DNA of 64,000 nt, from positions 139,010 through 203,009 of the forward strand of contig NC_092225.1 of the NCBI RefSeq assembly GCF_036320965.1. The letters are read 5' to 3'. The position numbers and the translations under genes were made by a program. This stretch comes from Panulirus ornatus. Its lineage: Eukaryota > Arthropoda > Malacostraca > Decapoda > Palinuridae. The notes beneath the pieces were generated by a model that saw only the letters and a program-made list of their open reading frames with translations, ran no database searches and was not told the origin of the DNA. Below are positions 32,822 to 44,630 of this stretch, piece by piece (positions within the stretch are counted from its first letter, which is position 1; every line of letters starts with the position of its first letter).

Positions 32822-34821
32822 TGAAAAAGAGGGCAAATGAGAGTTGGGGTGAGAGAGTATCATTAAATTCAAGGGAGAATAAAAACATGTTCTGGAGGGA
32901 GGTAAATAAAGTGCGTAAGACAAGGGAGCAAATGGGAACTTCAGTGAAGGCCGCAAATGGGGAGGTGATAACAAGTAGTGGGGATGTGAGATGGAGATGG
33001 AGTGAGTATTTTGAAGGTTTGTTGAATGTGCTTCATGATAGAGTGGCAGATATAGGGTGTCTTAGTCGAGGTTGTGTGCAAAGTGAGAGGGTTAGGGAAA
33101 ATGATTTGGTAAACAGAGAAGAGGTAGTAAAAGCTTTGCGGAAGATAAGCCGGCAGGGCAGCAGGTTTGGATGGTATTGCAGTGGAATTTATTAAAAAAG
33201 GGGGTGACTGTATTATTGACTGGTTGGTAAGGTTATTTAATGTATGTATGACTCATGGTGAGGTGCCTGAGGATTGGCGGAATGCGTGCATAGTGCCACT
33301 GTACAAAGGCAAAGGGGATAAGAGTCAGTGCTCAAATTTCAGAGGTATAAGTTTGTTGAGTATTCCTGGTAAATTATATGGGAGGGTATTGATTGAGAGG
33401 GTGAAGGCATGTACAGAGCATCAGATTGGGGAAGAGCAGTGTGGTTTCAGAAGTGGTAGAGGATGTGTGGATCAGGTGTTTGCCTTTGAAGAATGTATGT
33501 GAGAAATACTTAGAAAAGCAAATGGATTTGTATGTAGCATTTATGGATCTGGAGAAGGCATATGATAGAGTTGATAGAGATGCTCTGTGGAAAGTATTAA
33601 GATTATATGGTGTGGGAGGCAAGTTGTTAGAAGCAGTGAAAAGTTTTTATCGAGGATGTAAGGCATGTGTACGTGTAGGAAGAGAGGAAAGTGATTGGTT
33701 CTCAGTGAATGTAGGTTTGCGGCAGGGGTGTGTGATGTCTCCATGGTTGTTTAATTTGTTTATGGATGGGGTTGTTAGGGAGGTAAATGCAAGAGTTTTG
33801 GAAAGAGGGGCAAGTATGAAGTCTGTTGGGGATGAGAGAGCTTGGGAAGTGAGTCAGTTGTTATTCGCTGATGATACAGCGCTGGTGGCTGATTCATGTG
33901 AGAAACTGCAGAAGCTGGTGACTGAGTTTGGTAAAGTGTGTGAAAGAAGAAAGTTAAGACTAAATGTGAATAAGAGCAAGGTTATTAGGTACAGTAGGGT
34001 TGAGGGTCAAGTCAATTGGGAGGTAAGTTTGAATGGAGAAAAACTGGAGGAAGTAAAGTGTTTTAGATATCTGGGAGTGGATCTGCCAGCAGATGGAACC
34101 ATGGAAGCGGAAGTGGATCATAGGGTGGGGGAGGGGGCGAAAATCCTAGGAGCCTTGAAGAATATGTGGAAGTCGAGAACATTATCTCAGAAAGAAAAAT
34201 TGGGTATGCTTGAAGGAATAGTGGTTCCAACAATGTTGTATGGTTGCGAGGCGTGGGCTATGGATAGAGTTGTGCGCAGGAGGATGGATGTGCTGGAAAT
34301 GAGATGTTTGAGGACAATGTGTGGTGTGAGGTGGTTTGATCGAGTAAGTAATGTAAGGGTAAGAGAGATGTGTGGAAATAAAAAGAGGGTGCTTGAGAGA
34401 GCAGAAGAGGGTGTTTTGAAATGGTTTGGGCACATGGAGAGAATGAGTGAGGAAAGATTGACCAAGAGGATATATGTGTCGGAGGTGGAGGGAACGAGGA
34501 GAAGTGGGAGACCAAATTGGAGGTGGAAAGATGGAGTGAAAAAGATTTTGTGTAATCGGGGCCTGAACATGCAGGAGGGTGAAAGGAGGGCAAGGAATAG
34601 AGTGAATTGGATCGATGTGGTATACCGGGGTTGACGTGCTGTCAGTGGATCGAATCAGGGCATGTGAAGCGTCTGGGGTAAACCATGGAAAGCTGTGTAG
34701 GTATGTATATTTGCGTGTGTGGACGTATGTATATACATGTGTATGGGGGTGGGTTGGTCCATTTCTTTCGTCTGTTTCCTTGCGCTACCTCGCAAACGCG
34801 GGAGACAGCGACAAAGCAAAA

Positions 34822-34825
<4 letters not shown>
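32822..34825 (+). mobile_element. L17: 5'-truncated LINE (family A, short 3' UTR)
   Basis: Starts at the linker codons KKRANESWGERVSLN directly after the A tail of the previous 3' UTR. It runs to a short 3' UTR (34635-34815) and A tail, followed by (AT)n. Confidence 0.9.
32823..34634 (+). pseudogene. L17 reverse transcriptase, two frameshifts
   Basis: Three successive frames. Linker to KALRKI ends with a 2-nt deletion near 33148. GLDGIAVEFIKKGGD to GCVDQVFA ends with a 1-nt insertion near 33484. The rest is open to TGA at 34632-34634. Motif A FMDLEKAYDRVDR, motif B GLRQGCVMSPW and motif C LLFADDTALVADS are intact, as are the C-terminal blocks. The endonuclease is absent. Confidence 0.87.
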
Positions 34826-34898
<73 letters not shown>

Positions 34899-34960
34899 AT
34901 ATGTGCGTATGTATGTGTATGTGTGTGTATGTGTATATGTATGTATATATGTATATTATA
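34826..34960. repeat. (AT)n followed by (TG/TATG)n microsatellite
   Basis: About 60 bp of AT repeats, then about 74 bp of GTGTGTGTAT/ATGTATGTGT-type repeat, up to the 5' end of the near-complete LINE L18. Confidence 0.9.
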
Positions 34961-35078
34961 CCTGGGGATAGGGGTGAAAGAATACTTCCCACGTATTCCT
35001 CGCGTGTCGTAGAAAGCGACTAGAGGGGACGGGAGCGGGGGGCCAGAAATCCTCCCCTCCTTGTATTAACTTTCTAAA
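34961..35078 (+). promoter_or_regulatory. L18 5' UTR, probable internal promoter region
   Basis: A 118-bp leader from CCTGGGGATAGGGG to the ORF start ATG. The head of the SINE-like elements is homologous to it. RTE-type elements carry internal promoters in this position by general knowledge, but no specific promoter box is evident here, so the regulatory role is inferred. Confidence 0.4.
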
Positions 35079-38077
35079 ATGGGAAACAGAAGAAGGAGTC
35101 ACGCGGGGAGTGCTCATCCTCCTCGAAGGCTCAGAGTGGGGTGCATAAATGTGTGTGGATGTAACCAGGATGTGAAAAAAGGAGAGATAGGTAGTATGTT
35201 TGAGGAAAGGAACCTGGATGTTTTGGCTCTGAGTGAAACGAAGCTCAAGGGTAAAGGGGAAGAGTGGTTTGGGAATGTCTGGGGAGTAAAGTCAGGGGTT
35301 AGTGGGAGGACAAGAGCAAGGGAAGGAGTAGTAATACTCCTGAAACAGGAGTTGTGGGAGTATGTGATAGAATGTAAGAAAGTAAATTCTCGATTAATAT
35401 GGGTAAAACTGAAAGTTGATGGAGAGAGGTGGGTGATTATTGGTGCATATGCACCTGGGCATGAGAAGAAAGATCATGAGAGGCAAGTGTTTTGGGAGCA
35501 GCTGAATGAGTGTGTTAGTGGTTTTGATGCACGAGACCGGGTTATAGTGATGGGTGATTTGAATGCAAAGGTGAGTAATGTGGCAGTTGAGGGAATAATT
35601 GGCATACATGGGGTGTTCAGTGTTGTAAATGGAAATGGTCAAGAGCTTGTAGATTTATGTGCTGAAAAAGGACTGATGATTGGGAATACCTGGTTTAAAA
35701 AGCGAGATATACATAAGTATACTTATGTAAGTAGGAGAGATGGCCAGAGAGCGTTATTGGATTACGTGTTAATTGACAGGCGTGCGAAAGAGAGACTTCT
35801 GGATGTTAATGTGCTGAGAGGTGCAACTGGAGGGTTGTCTGATCATTATCTTGTGGAGGCTAAGGTGAAGATTTGTATGGGTTTTCAGAAAAGAAGAGTG
35901 AATGTTGGGGTGAAGAGGGTGGTGAGAGTAAGTTAGCTTGGGAAGGAGACCTGTGTGAGTAAGTACCAGGAGAGACTGAGTACAGAATGGAAAAAGGTGA
36001 GAACAATGGAAGTAAGGGGAGTGGGGGAGGAATGGGATGTATTTAGGGAATCAGTGATGGATTGCGCAAAAGATGCTTGTGGCATGAGAAGAGTGGGAGG
36101 TGGGTTGATTAGAAAGGGTAGTGAGTGGTGGGATGAAGAAGTAAGAGTATTAGTGAAAGAGAAGAGAGAGGCATTTGGAGGATTTTTGCAGAGAAAAAAT
36201 GCAATTGAGTGGGAGATGTATAAAAGAAAGAGACAGGAGGTCAAGAGAAAGGTGCAAGAGGTGAAAAAAAGGGCAAATGAGAGTTGGGGTGAGAGAGTAT
36301 CATTAAATTTTAGGGAGAATAAAAAGATGTTCTGGAAGGAGGTAAATAAAGTGCGTAAGACAAGGGAGCAAATGGGAACTTCAGTGAAGGGCACAAATGG
36401 GGAGGTGATAACAAGTAGTGGTGATGTGAGAAGGAGATGGAGTGAGTATTTTGAAGGTTTGTTGAATGTGTTTGATAATATAGTGGCAGATATAGGGTGT
36501 TTTGGTCGAGGTGGTGTGCAAAGTGAGAGGGTTAGGGAAAATGATTTGGTAAACAGAGAAGAGGTAGTGAAAGCTTTGCGGAAGATGAAAGCCGGCAAGG
36601 CAACAGGTTTGGATGGTATTGCAGTGGAATTTATTAAAAAAGGGGGTGACTGTATTATTGACTGGTTGGTAAGGTTATTTAACGTATGTATGACTCATGG
36701 TGAGGTGCCTGAGGATTGGCGGAATGCGTGCATAGTGCCATTGTACAAAGGCAAAGGGGATAAGAGTGAGTGCTCAAATTACAGAGGTATAAGTTTGTTG
36801 AGTATTCCTGGTAAATTATATGGGAGGGTATTGATTGAGAGGGTGAAGGCATGTACAGAGCATCAGATTGGGGAAGAGCAGTGTGGTTTCAGAAGTGGTA
36901 GAGGATGTGTGGATCAGGTGTTTGCTTTGAAGAATGTATGTGAGAAATACTTAGAAAAGCAAATGGATTTGTATGTAGCATTTATGGATCTGGAGAAGGC
37001 ATATGATAGAGTTGATAGAGATGCTCTGTGGAAGGTATTAAGAATATATGGTGTGGGAGGAAAGTTGTTAGAAGCAGTGAAAAGTTTTTATCGAGGATGT
37101 AAGGCATGTGTACATGTAGGAAGAGAGGAAAGTGATTGGTTCTCAGTGAATGTAGGTTTTTGCGGCAGGGGTGTGTGATGTCTCCATGGTTGTTTAATTT
37201 GTTTATGGATGGGGTTGTTAGGGAGATAAATGCAAGAGTTTTGGAAAGAGGGGCAAGTATGAAGTCTGTTGGGGATGAGAGAGCTTGGGAAGTGAGTCAG
37301 TTGTTGTTCGCTGATGATACAGCGCTGGTGGCTGATTCATGTGAGAAACTGCAGAAGCTGGTGACTGAGTTTGGTAAAGTGTGTGGAAGAAGAAAGTTGA
37401 GAGTAAATGTGAATAAGAGCAAGGTTATTAGGTACAGTAGGGTTGAGGGTCAAGTCAATTGGGAGGTGAGTTTGAATGGAGAAAAACTGGAGGAAGTGAA
37501 GTGTTTTAGATATCTGGGAGTGGATCTGGCAGCAGATGGAACCATGGAAGCGGAAGTGGATCATAGGGTGGGGGAGGGGGCGAAAATTCTGGGGGCCTTA
37601 AAGAATGTGTGGAAGTCGAGAACATTATCTCGGAAAGCAAAAATGGGTATGTTTGAAGGAATAGTGGTTCCAACAATGTTGTATGGTTGCGAGGCGTGGG
37701 CTATGGATAGAGTTGTGCGCAGGAGGATGGATGTGCTGGAAATGAGATGTTTGAGGACAATGTGTGGTGTGAGGTGGTTTGATCGAGTGAGTAATGTAAG
37801 GGTAAGAGAGATGTGTGGAAATAAAAAGAGCGTGGTTGAGAGAGCAGAAGAGGGTGTTTTGAAGTGGTTTGGGCACATGGAGAGAATGAGTGAGGAAAGA
37901 TTGACCAAGAGGATATATGTGTCGGAGGTGGAGGCAACGAGGAGAAGAGGGAGACCAAATTGGAGGTGGAAAGATGGAGTGAAAAAGATTTTGTGTGATC
38001 GGGGCCTGAACATGCAGGAGGGTGAAAGGAGGGCAAGGAATAGAGTGAGTTGGAGCGATGTGGTATACCGGGGTTGA
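35079..38077 (+). pseudogene. L18 ORF: endonuclease-reverse transcriptase with two lesions
   Basis: ATG at 35079 (MGNRRRSHAGS). About 998 codons once a 2-nt insertion is discounted. AP-type endonuclease is at residues about 20-260: CINVCGCNQD, LALSETKLKG (catalytic Glu about 53), VIMGDLNAKV (about 159), SDHYLV (about 254). A basic linker covers about 285-500. The reverse transcriptase covers about 520-800: YKGKGDKSECSNYRG, FRSGRGCVDQ, FMDLEKAYDRVD (Asp about 637), motif B, and FADDTALVADS (Asp-Asp about 745-746). The C-terminal domain has WFGHMERMSEERL and RPNWRWKDGVKK and ends VVYRG-TGA. Lesions: TAG at 35934-35936 (GAG in other copies) and two extra T at about 37157 in motif B. Its role would be target nicking and cDNA synthesis in the nucleus. 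Confidence 0.92.
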
Positions 38078-38282
38078 CGTGCTGTCGGTGGATTGAATCA
38101 GGGCATGTGAAGCGTCTGGGGTAAACCATGGAAAGCTGTGTAGGTATGTATATTTGTGTGTGTGGACGTATGTATATACATGTGTATGGGGGGGGTTGGG
38201 CCATTTCTTTCGTCTGTTTCCTTGCGCTACCTCGCAAACGCGGGAGATAGCGACAAAGTATAATAAAATATATAAGTATATT

Positions 38283-38518
38283 TTTTCTTTTCTTTTAAAC
38301 TATTCGCCATTTCCCGCATTAGCGAGGTAGCGTTAGGAACAGAGGACTGGGCCTTTTTTGGAATATCCTCACCTGGCCCCCTCTGTTCCTTCTTTTGGAA
38401 AATTAAAAAAAAAACGAGAGGGGAGGATTTCCAGCCCCCCGCTCCCTCCCCTTTTAGTCGCCTTCTATGACACGCAGGGAATACATGGGAAGTATTCTTA
38501 ATCACGTATCCCCAGGGA
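38283..38518 (-). mobile_element. S3: complete SINE-like element
   Basis: On the minus strand it reads from the LINE-like start (TATCCCCAGGG complement at 38518) to the tail at 38283. It carries the GGAAATCCTCCCCTCTCG head, the T-rich block, the GGCCAGGTGAGGATATTCC middle and the CGCTACCTCGCTAATGCGGG tail with a T/A-rich end. It lies tail-to-tail with L18 and may have inserted in its A-rich tail. Confidence 0.78.
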
Positions 38519-38549
38519 TAACACACACACACACACACACACATATATG
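38519..38549. repeat. (AC)n microsatellite
   Basis: About 12 AC units plus ATATATG between the head of S3 and LINE fragment L19. Confidence 0.88.
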
Positions 38550-39172
38550 CTTCACATGCCCTGATTCAATCCACTGCCGGCATGTCAACCCCGGTATATC
38601 ACATCGATCCAATTCACTCTATTCCTTGCCCTCCTTTCACCCTACTGCATGTTCGGGCACCGATCACACAAAATCTTTTTCACTCCATCTTTCCACCTCC
38701 AATTTGGTCTCCCACTTCTCCTCGTTCCCTCCACCTCCGACACATATATCCTCTTGGTCAATCTTTCCTCACTCATTCTCTCCATGTGCCCAAACAATTT
38801 CAAAACACCCTCTTCTGCTCTCTCAACCACGCTCTTTTTATTTCCACACATCTCTCTTACCCTTACATTACTCACTCGATCAAACCACCTCACAACACAC
38901 ATTGTCCTCAAACATCTCATTTCTAACACATCCACCCTCCTGCGCACAACTCTATCCATAGCCCACGCCTCGCAACCATACAACATTGTTGGAACCACTA
39001 TTCCTTCAAACATACCCATTTTTCCTTTCTGAGATAACGTTCTCGACTTCCACACATTCTTCAAGGCTCCCAGAATTTTCGCCGCCTCCCACACCCTATG
39101 ATTCACTTCCACTTCATGGTTCCATCCGCTGCCAGATCCACTCCCAGATATCTAAAACACTTTACTTCCTCC
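38550..39172 (-). mobile_element. L19: LINE C-terminal fragment truncated at both ends
   Basis: A minus-strand segment running from codons for EEVKCFRYLGVDLAADG (about 39172) through MFEGIVVPTMLYGCEAW, the VRWFDRVSNVRVREMCG block and GRPNWRWKDG to the stop and the first 40 bp of the 3' UTR (38550). The terminal 3' UTR and A tail are absent, so it was cut at its 3' side by later deletion or recombination. A 1-nt loss in the ATGGAAG codons near 39113 shifts the frame. Confidence 0.83.
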
Positions 39173-39174
39173 AT

Positions 39175-41640
39175 ATATCTGGTTTAAAAAGCGAGATATA
39201 CATAAGTATACGTATGTAAGAAGGAGAGATGGCCAGAGAGCGTTATTGGATTACGTGTTAATTGACAGGCGCACGAAAGAGAGACTTTTGGATGTTAATG
39301 TGCTGAGAGGTGCAACTGGAGAGTTGTCTGATCATTACCTTGTGGAGGAGAAGAAAAGAAAGAGTGAATGTTGGGGTGAAGAGGGTGGTGAGAGTAAGTG
39401 AGCTTGGGAAGGAGACTTGTGTGAGGAAGTACCAGGAGAGACTGAGTACAGAATGAAAAAAGGTGAAAACAATGGAAGTAAGGGGTGTGGGGGAGGAAAG
39501 AGATGTATTTAGGGAATCAGTGATGGATTGCGCAAAAGATGCTTGTGGCATGAGAAGAGTGGGAGGTGGGTTGATTAGAAAGGGTACTGAGTGGTGGGAT
39601 GAAGAAGTAAAATTATTAGTGAAAGAGAAGAGAGAGGCATTTGGACGATTTTTGCAGGGAAAAAATGCAATTGAGTGGGAGATGAATAAAAGAAAGAGAC
39701 AGGAGGTCAAGAGGAAGGTGCAAGAGGTGAAAAAGAGGGCAAATGAGAGTTGGGGTGAAAGAGTATCATTAATTTTTAGAGAGAATAAAAAGATGTTCTG
39801 GAAGGAGGTAAATAAAGTACGTAAGACAAGGGAGCAAATGAAAACTTCAGTGAAGGGCGCAAATGGGGAGGTGATAACAAGTAGTGGGGATGTGAGAAGG
39901 AGATGGAGTGAGTATTTTGAAGGTTTGTTCATGAATGTGCTTGATGATACAGTGGCAGATATAGGGTGTTTTAGTCGAAGTGGTGTGCAAAGTGAGAGGG
40001 TTAGGGAAATTGATTTGGTAAACAGAGAAGTGGTAGTAAAAGCTTTGCAGAAGATGAAAGCCAGCAAGGCAGCAGGTTTGGATGGTATTGCAGTGGAATT
40101 CATTAAAAAAGGGGGTGACTGTATTATTGACTGGTTGGTAAGGTTATCTAATATATGTATGACTCATGGTGAGGTGCCTCAGGATTGGCGGAATGCGTGC
40201 ATAGTGCCATTGTACAAAGGCTAAGTGGATAAGAGAGAGTGCTCATATTACAGAGGTATAAGTTTGTTGAGTATTCCTGGTAAATTATATGGGAGGGTAT
40301 TGATTGAGAGGGTGAAGGCATGTACAGAGCATCAGATTGGGGAAGAGCAGTGTGGTTTCAGAAGTGGTAGAGGATGTGTGGATCAGGTGTTTGCTTTGAA
40401 GAATGTATGTGAGAAATACTTAGAAAAGCAAAGGGATTTGTATGTAGCATTTATGGATCTGGAGAAGGCATATGATAGAGTTGATAGAGATGCTCTGTGG
40501 AAGGTATTAAGAATATATGGTGTGGGAGGCAAGTTGTTAGAAGCAGTGAAAAGTTTTTATCGAGGATGTAAGGCATGTGTACGTGTAGGAAGAGAGGAGA
40601 GTGATTGGTTCTCAGTGAATGAAGGTTTGCAGCAGGGGTGTGTGATGTCTCCATGGTTGTTTAATTTGTTTATGGATGGGGTTCTTAGGGAGGTGAATGC
40701 AAGAGTTTTCGAAAGAGGGGCAAGTATGAAGTCTGTTGGGGATGAGAGAGCTTGGGAAGTGAGTCAGTTGTTGTTCTCTGATGATACAGCGCTGGTGGCT
40801 GATTCATGTGAGAAACTGCAGAAGCTGGTGACTGAGTTTGGTAAAGTGTGTGAAAGAAGAAAGTTAAGAGTAAATGTGAATAAGAGCAAGGTTATTAGGT
40901 ACAGTAGGGTTGAGGGTCAAGTCAATTGGGAGGTAAGTTTGAATGGAGAAAAACTGGAGGAAGTAAAGTGTTTTAGATATCTGGGAGTGGATCTGGCAGC
41001 GGATGGAACCATGGAAGCGGAAGTGGATCATAGGGTGAGGGGAGGGGGCGAAAATCCTGGGAGCCTTGAAGAATGTGTGGAAGTCGAGAACATTATCTCG
41101 GAAAGTAAAAATGGGTATGCTTGAAGGAATAGTGGTTCCAACAATGCTGTATGGTTGCGAGGCGTGGACTATGGATAGAGTTGTGCGCAGGAGGGTGGAT
41201 GTGCTGGAAATGAGATGTTTGAGGACAATGTGTGGTGTGAGGTGGTTTGATCGAGTAAGTAACGTAAGGGTAAAAGAGATGTGTGGAAATAAAAAGAGCA
41301 TGGTTGAGAGAGCAGAAGAGGGTGTTTTGAAATGGTTTGGGCACATGGAGAGAATGAGTGAGGAAAGATTGACCAAGAGGATATATGTGTCGGAGGTGGA
41401 GGGAACGAGGAGAAGTGGGATACCAAATTGGAGGTGGAAAGATGGAGTGAAAAAGATTTTGTGTGATAGGGGCCTGAACATGCAGGAGGGTGAAAGGAGG
41501 GCAAGGAATAGAGTGAACTGTATCGATGTGGTATACCGGGGTTGACGTGCTGTCAGTGGATTGAATCAAGGCATGTGAAGCGTCTGGGGATAAACCATGG
41601 AAAGCTGTGTAGGTATGTATATTTGCGTGTATGTATATTT
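39175..41640 (+). mobile_element. L20: 5'-truncated LINE (family A, short 3' UTR cut)
   Basis: Starts in the endonuclease (TWFKKRDIHKYTYV) and runs to a 3' UTR that stops at TATGTATATTTG (41640), before the terminal tail motif. The opposite-strand tail of L21 begins at the next base, forming a tail-to-tail joint without microsatellite. Confidence 0.87.
39177..41545 (+). pseudogene. L20 ORF: partial endonuclease and reverse transcriptase
   Basis: Frames: the endonuclease end, damaged after SDHYLVEE by a deletion near 39350; linker from about 39463 to a TAA at 40222-40224 (AAA in other copies, in YKGKG); the same frame open to about 41036, where an extra G shifts it; then a last frame to TGA at 41543-41545. 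Motif A FMDLEKAYDRVDR and motif B-like GLQQGCVMSPW are present. Motif C is altered to LLFSDDTALVADS (Ala to Ser), with both Asp kept. Confidence 0.85.
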
Positions 41641-42741
41641 GCTTTGTCGCTGTCTCCCGCGTTTGCGAGGTAGCGCAAGGAAACAGACGAAAGAAATGGC
41701 CCAACCCACCCCATACACATGTATATACATACTCGTCCACACACGCAAATATACACACCTACACAGCTTTCCATGGTTTACCCCAGACGCTTCACATGCC
41801 CTGATTCAATCCACTGACAGCAGGTCAACCCTGGTATACCACATCCATCCAATTCACTCTATTCCTTGCCCGCCTTTCACCCTCCTGCATGTTCAGGCCC
41901 CAATCACACAAAGTCTTTTTCACTCCATCTTTCCACCTCCAATTTGGTCTCCCACTTCTCGTTCCCTCCACCTCCGACACATATATCCTCTTGGTCAATC
42001 TTTCCTCACTCATTCTCTCCATGTGCCCAAACCATTTCAAAACACCCTCTTCTGCTCTCTCAACCACGCTCTTTTTATTTCCACACATCTCTCTTACCCT
42101 TACGTTACTTACTCGAGCAAACCACCTTACACCACATATTTTCCTCAAACATCTCATTTCCAGCACATCCATCCTCCTGCGCACAACTCTATCCATAGCC
42201 CACGCCCCGCAACCATACAACATTGTTGGAACCACTATTCCTTCAAACATACCCATTTTTGCTTTCCGAGATAATGTTCTCGACTTCCACACATTCTTCA
42301 CGGCTCCCAGGATTTTCGCCCCCTTCCCCACCCTATGATTCACTTCCGCTTCCATGGTTCCATCCGCTGCCAGATCCACTCCCGAGATATCTAAAACACT
42401 TTACTTCCTCCAGTTTTTCTCCATTCAAACTTACCTCCCAATAGACTTGACCCTCAACCCTACTGTACCTAATAGCCTTGCTCTTATTCACATATACTCT
42501 TAACTTTCTTCTTTCACACACTTTACCAAACTCAATCACCAGCTTCTGCAGTTTCTCACATGAATCAGCCACCAGCGCTGTATCATCAGCGAACAACAAC
42601 TGACTCACTTCCCAAGCTCTCTCATCCCCAACAGACTTCATACTTGCCCCTCTTTCCAAAACTCTTGCATTCACCTCCCTAACAACTTCATCCATAAACG
42701 AATTAAACAACCATTGAGACATCACAAACCACTGCCGCAAA
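41641..42741 (-). mobile_element. L21: 5'-truncated LINE (family A, short 3' UTR)
   Basis: A minus-strand copy with a complete short 3' UTR tail motif (41641-41824) but no A tail. Coding sequence is read up to motif B, changed to RQWFVMSQW (about 42741). An extra base near 42383 breaks the frame between VDLAADG and EEVKCFRYLG. Motif C LLFADDTALVADS is intact. Confidence 0.86.
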
Positions 42742-42771
42742 TATATATAGATCTATATATATAAATGTATA
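42742..42771. repeat. AT-rich palindrome between LINEs
   Basis: ATATATATAGATCTATATAT is a perfect palindrome centred on AGATCT, located at the head-to-head joint of L21 (-) and L22 (+). Confidence 0.7.
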
Positions 42772-43971
42772 TGGTTCTCAGTGAATCTAGGTTTACAGCA
42801 GGGGTGTGTGATGTCTCCATGGTTGTTTAATTTGTTTATGGATGGGGTTGTTAGGGAGGTAAATGTGGGAGTTTTGGAAAGAGGGGCAAGTATGCAGTCT
42901 GTTGTGGATGAGAGCGCTTCGAAAATGAGTCAGTTGTTGTTCGCTGATGAGGCAGCGCTGGTGGCTGATTCATGTGAGAAACTGCAGAAACTGGTGATTG
43001 AGTTTGGTAAAGTGTGTGAAAGAAGAAAGTTCAGAGTAAATGTGAATAAGAGCAAGGTTATTAGGTACAGTAGGATTGAGGGTCAAGTCAATTGGGAGGT
43101 AAGTTTGAATGGAGAAAAACTGGTGGAAGTGAAGTGTTTTAGATATCTGGGAATGGATTTAGCAGCGAATGGAACCATGGAAGCGGAAGTGAATCATAGG
43201 GTGGGTGGGGGAGGGGGCGAAAATTCTGGGAGCATTGAGGAATGTGTGGAAGTCAAAAGCATTATCTCGGAAAGCAAAAATGGGTATGTTTGAAGGAATA
43301 GTGGTTCCGACAACGTTATATGGTTGCAAGGCGTGAGCTATGGATAGGGTTACGCGGAGGAGGGTGGATGGCCTGGAAATGAGATGTATGAGGACAATAT
43401 GTGGTGTGAGGTGGTTTGACCGAGTAAGTAATAATAGGGTAAGACAGATGTGTGGAAATAAAAAGACTGTGGTTGAAAGAGCAGAAGAGGGTGTTTTGAA
43501 ATGGTTTGGTCACATGGAGAGAATGAGTGAGGAAAGATTGACCAAGAGGATATATGTGTCAGAGGTGGAGGGAACGAGGAGAGGTGGGAGACCAAATTGG
43601 AGATGGAAAGGTGGAGAGAAAAAGATTTTGAGTGATCGGGGCCTGAACATGCAGGAGGGTGAAAGGCATGCAAGGAATAGAGTGAATTGGAATGATGGTA
43701 CACCGGGATTGACGTGCCATCAATGGATTGAACCAGGGCATATGAAGCATCTCGGGTAAACCATGGAAAGTTTTGTGGGTCCTGGATGTGGAAAGGGAGC
43801 TGTGATTTCGGTGCATTATTACATGACAGCTAGAGACCAAGTGTGGACGAATGTGCCCTTTGTTGTCTTTTCCTAGCGCTACCTCACACACATGAGGGGG
43901 AGGGGGTTGTTATTTCATGTAAAGCGGGATGGCGATGGGAATTAATAAAGGCAGACAGTATTAATTATGTA
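42772..43971 (+). mobile_element. L22: 5'-truncated LINE (family A, long 3' UTR cut)
   Basis: Starts at WFSVNLGLQQGCVMSPW (motif B), has motif C changed to LLFADEAALVADS (second Asp to Glu, a dead catalytic site), and reads through the C terminus with a frameshift near 43205-43260. The 3' UTR is of the long type and ends at about 43971 in a T tract that belongs to the tail of the opposite copy L23. Confidence 0.85.
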
Positions 43972-43985
43972 TTTTTTTTTTTTTT

Positions 43986-44625
43986 GCTTTGTCGCTGTCT
44001 CCCGCGTTTGCGAGGTAGCGCAAGGAAACAGACAAAAGAAATGGCCCAACCCATCCCCATACACATGTATATACATACATCCACAAACGCAAATATACAT
44101 AGCTACACAGCTTTCCATGGTTTACCCCAGACGCTTCACATTCCCTGATTCAATCCATTGACAGCACGTCAACCCCGGTATACCACATCGTTCCAATTCA
44201 CTCTAATCTTTTTCACTCCATCTTTCCACCTCCAATTTGGTCTCCCACTTCTCCTCGTTCCCTCCACCTCCGACACATATATCCCCTTGGTCAATCTTTC
44301 CTCACTCATTCTCTCCATGTGCCCAAACCATTTCAAAACACCCTTTTCTGTTCTCTCAACCACACTCTTTTTATTACCACACATATCTCTTACCTTATTA
44401 TTACTTACTCGATTAAACCACCTCACACTGCATATTGTCCTCAAACATCTCATTTCCAGTACATCCACCCTCCTGCGGACAACTCTATCCACAGCCCACA
44501 CCTCGCAATCATACAACATTGTTGGAACCACTATTCCTTCAAACACAGCCATTTTTGCTTTCTGAGATAATGTTCTCGACTTCCACACATTCTTCAGCGC
44601 TCCCAAAACTTTTGCCCCCTCCCCC

Positions 44626-44630
<5 letters not shown>
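43986..44630 (-). mobile_element. L23: LINE C-terminal fragment (family A, short 3' UTR)
   Basis: Minus-strand short 3' UTR (43986-44168) and C-terminal ORF 44169-44627. An internal loss removes part of the RGLNMQEGER segment (KKIRVNWNDVVYRG). It is truncated 5' at YRVGEGAKV, where (AT)n begins. The T tract at 43972-43985 is its A tail. Confidence 0.86.

Larger units (their letters stand above)
34961..38280 (+). mobile_element. L18: near-complete RTE-type LINE, best copy in window
   Basis: About 3.32 kb with every expected part: 5' UTR (34961-35078, starting CCTGGGGATAGGGG), one long ORF (35079-38077) and a short 3' UTR (38078-38258) ending TATAATAAAATATATAAG. L13 and the SINE-like elements share the same 5' terminus, so this is very probably the true element start. 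Size and single-ORF layout fit the RTE group. Only two lesions are visible in the ORF. It is flanked by microsatellite upstream and a minus-strand SINE-like element downstream. Confidence 0.93.

Noticed and set aside
34887..34960. TATG-rich microsatellite before L18 as a promoter
   Set aside because: It is simple repeat outside the conserved 5' end. L13 has the same 5' end without it.
35079..38077. Reading L18 as a functional host-domesticated gene
   Set aside because: It has a premature stop and a frameshift, lies within full transposon ends and has many sister copies.
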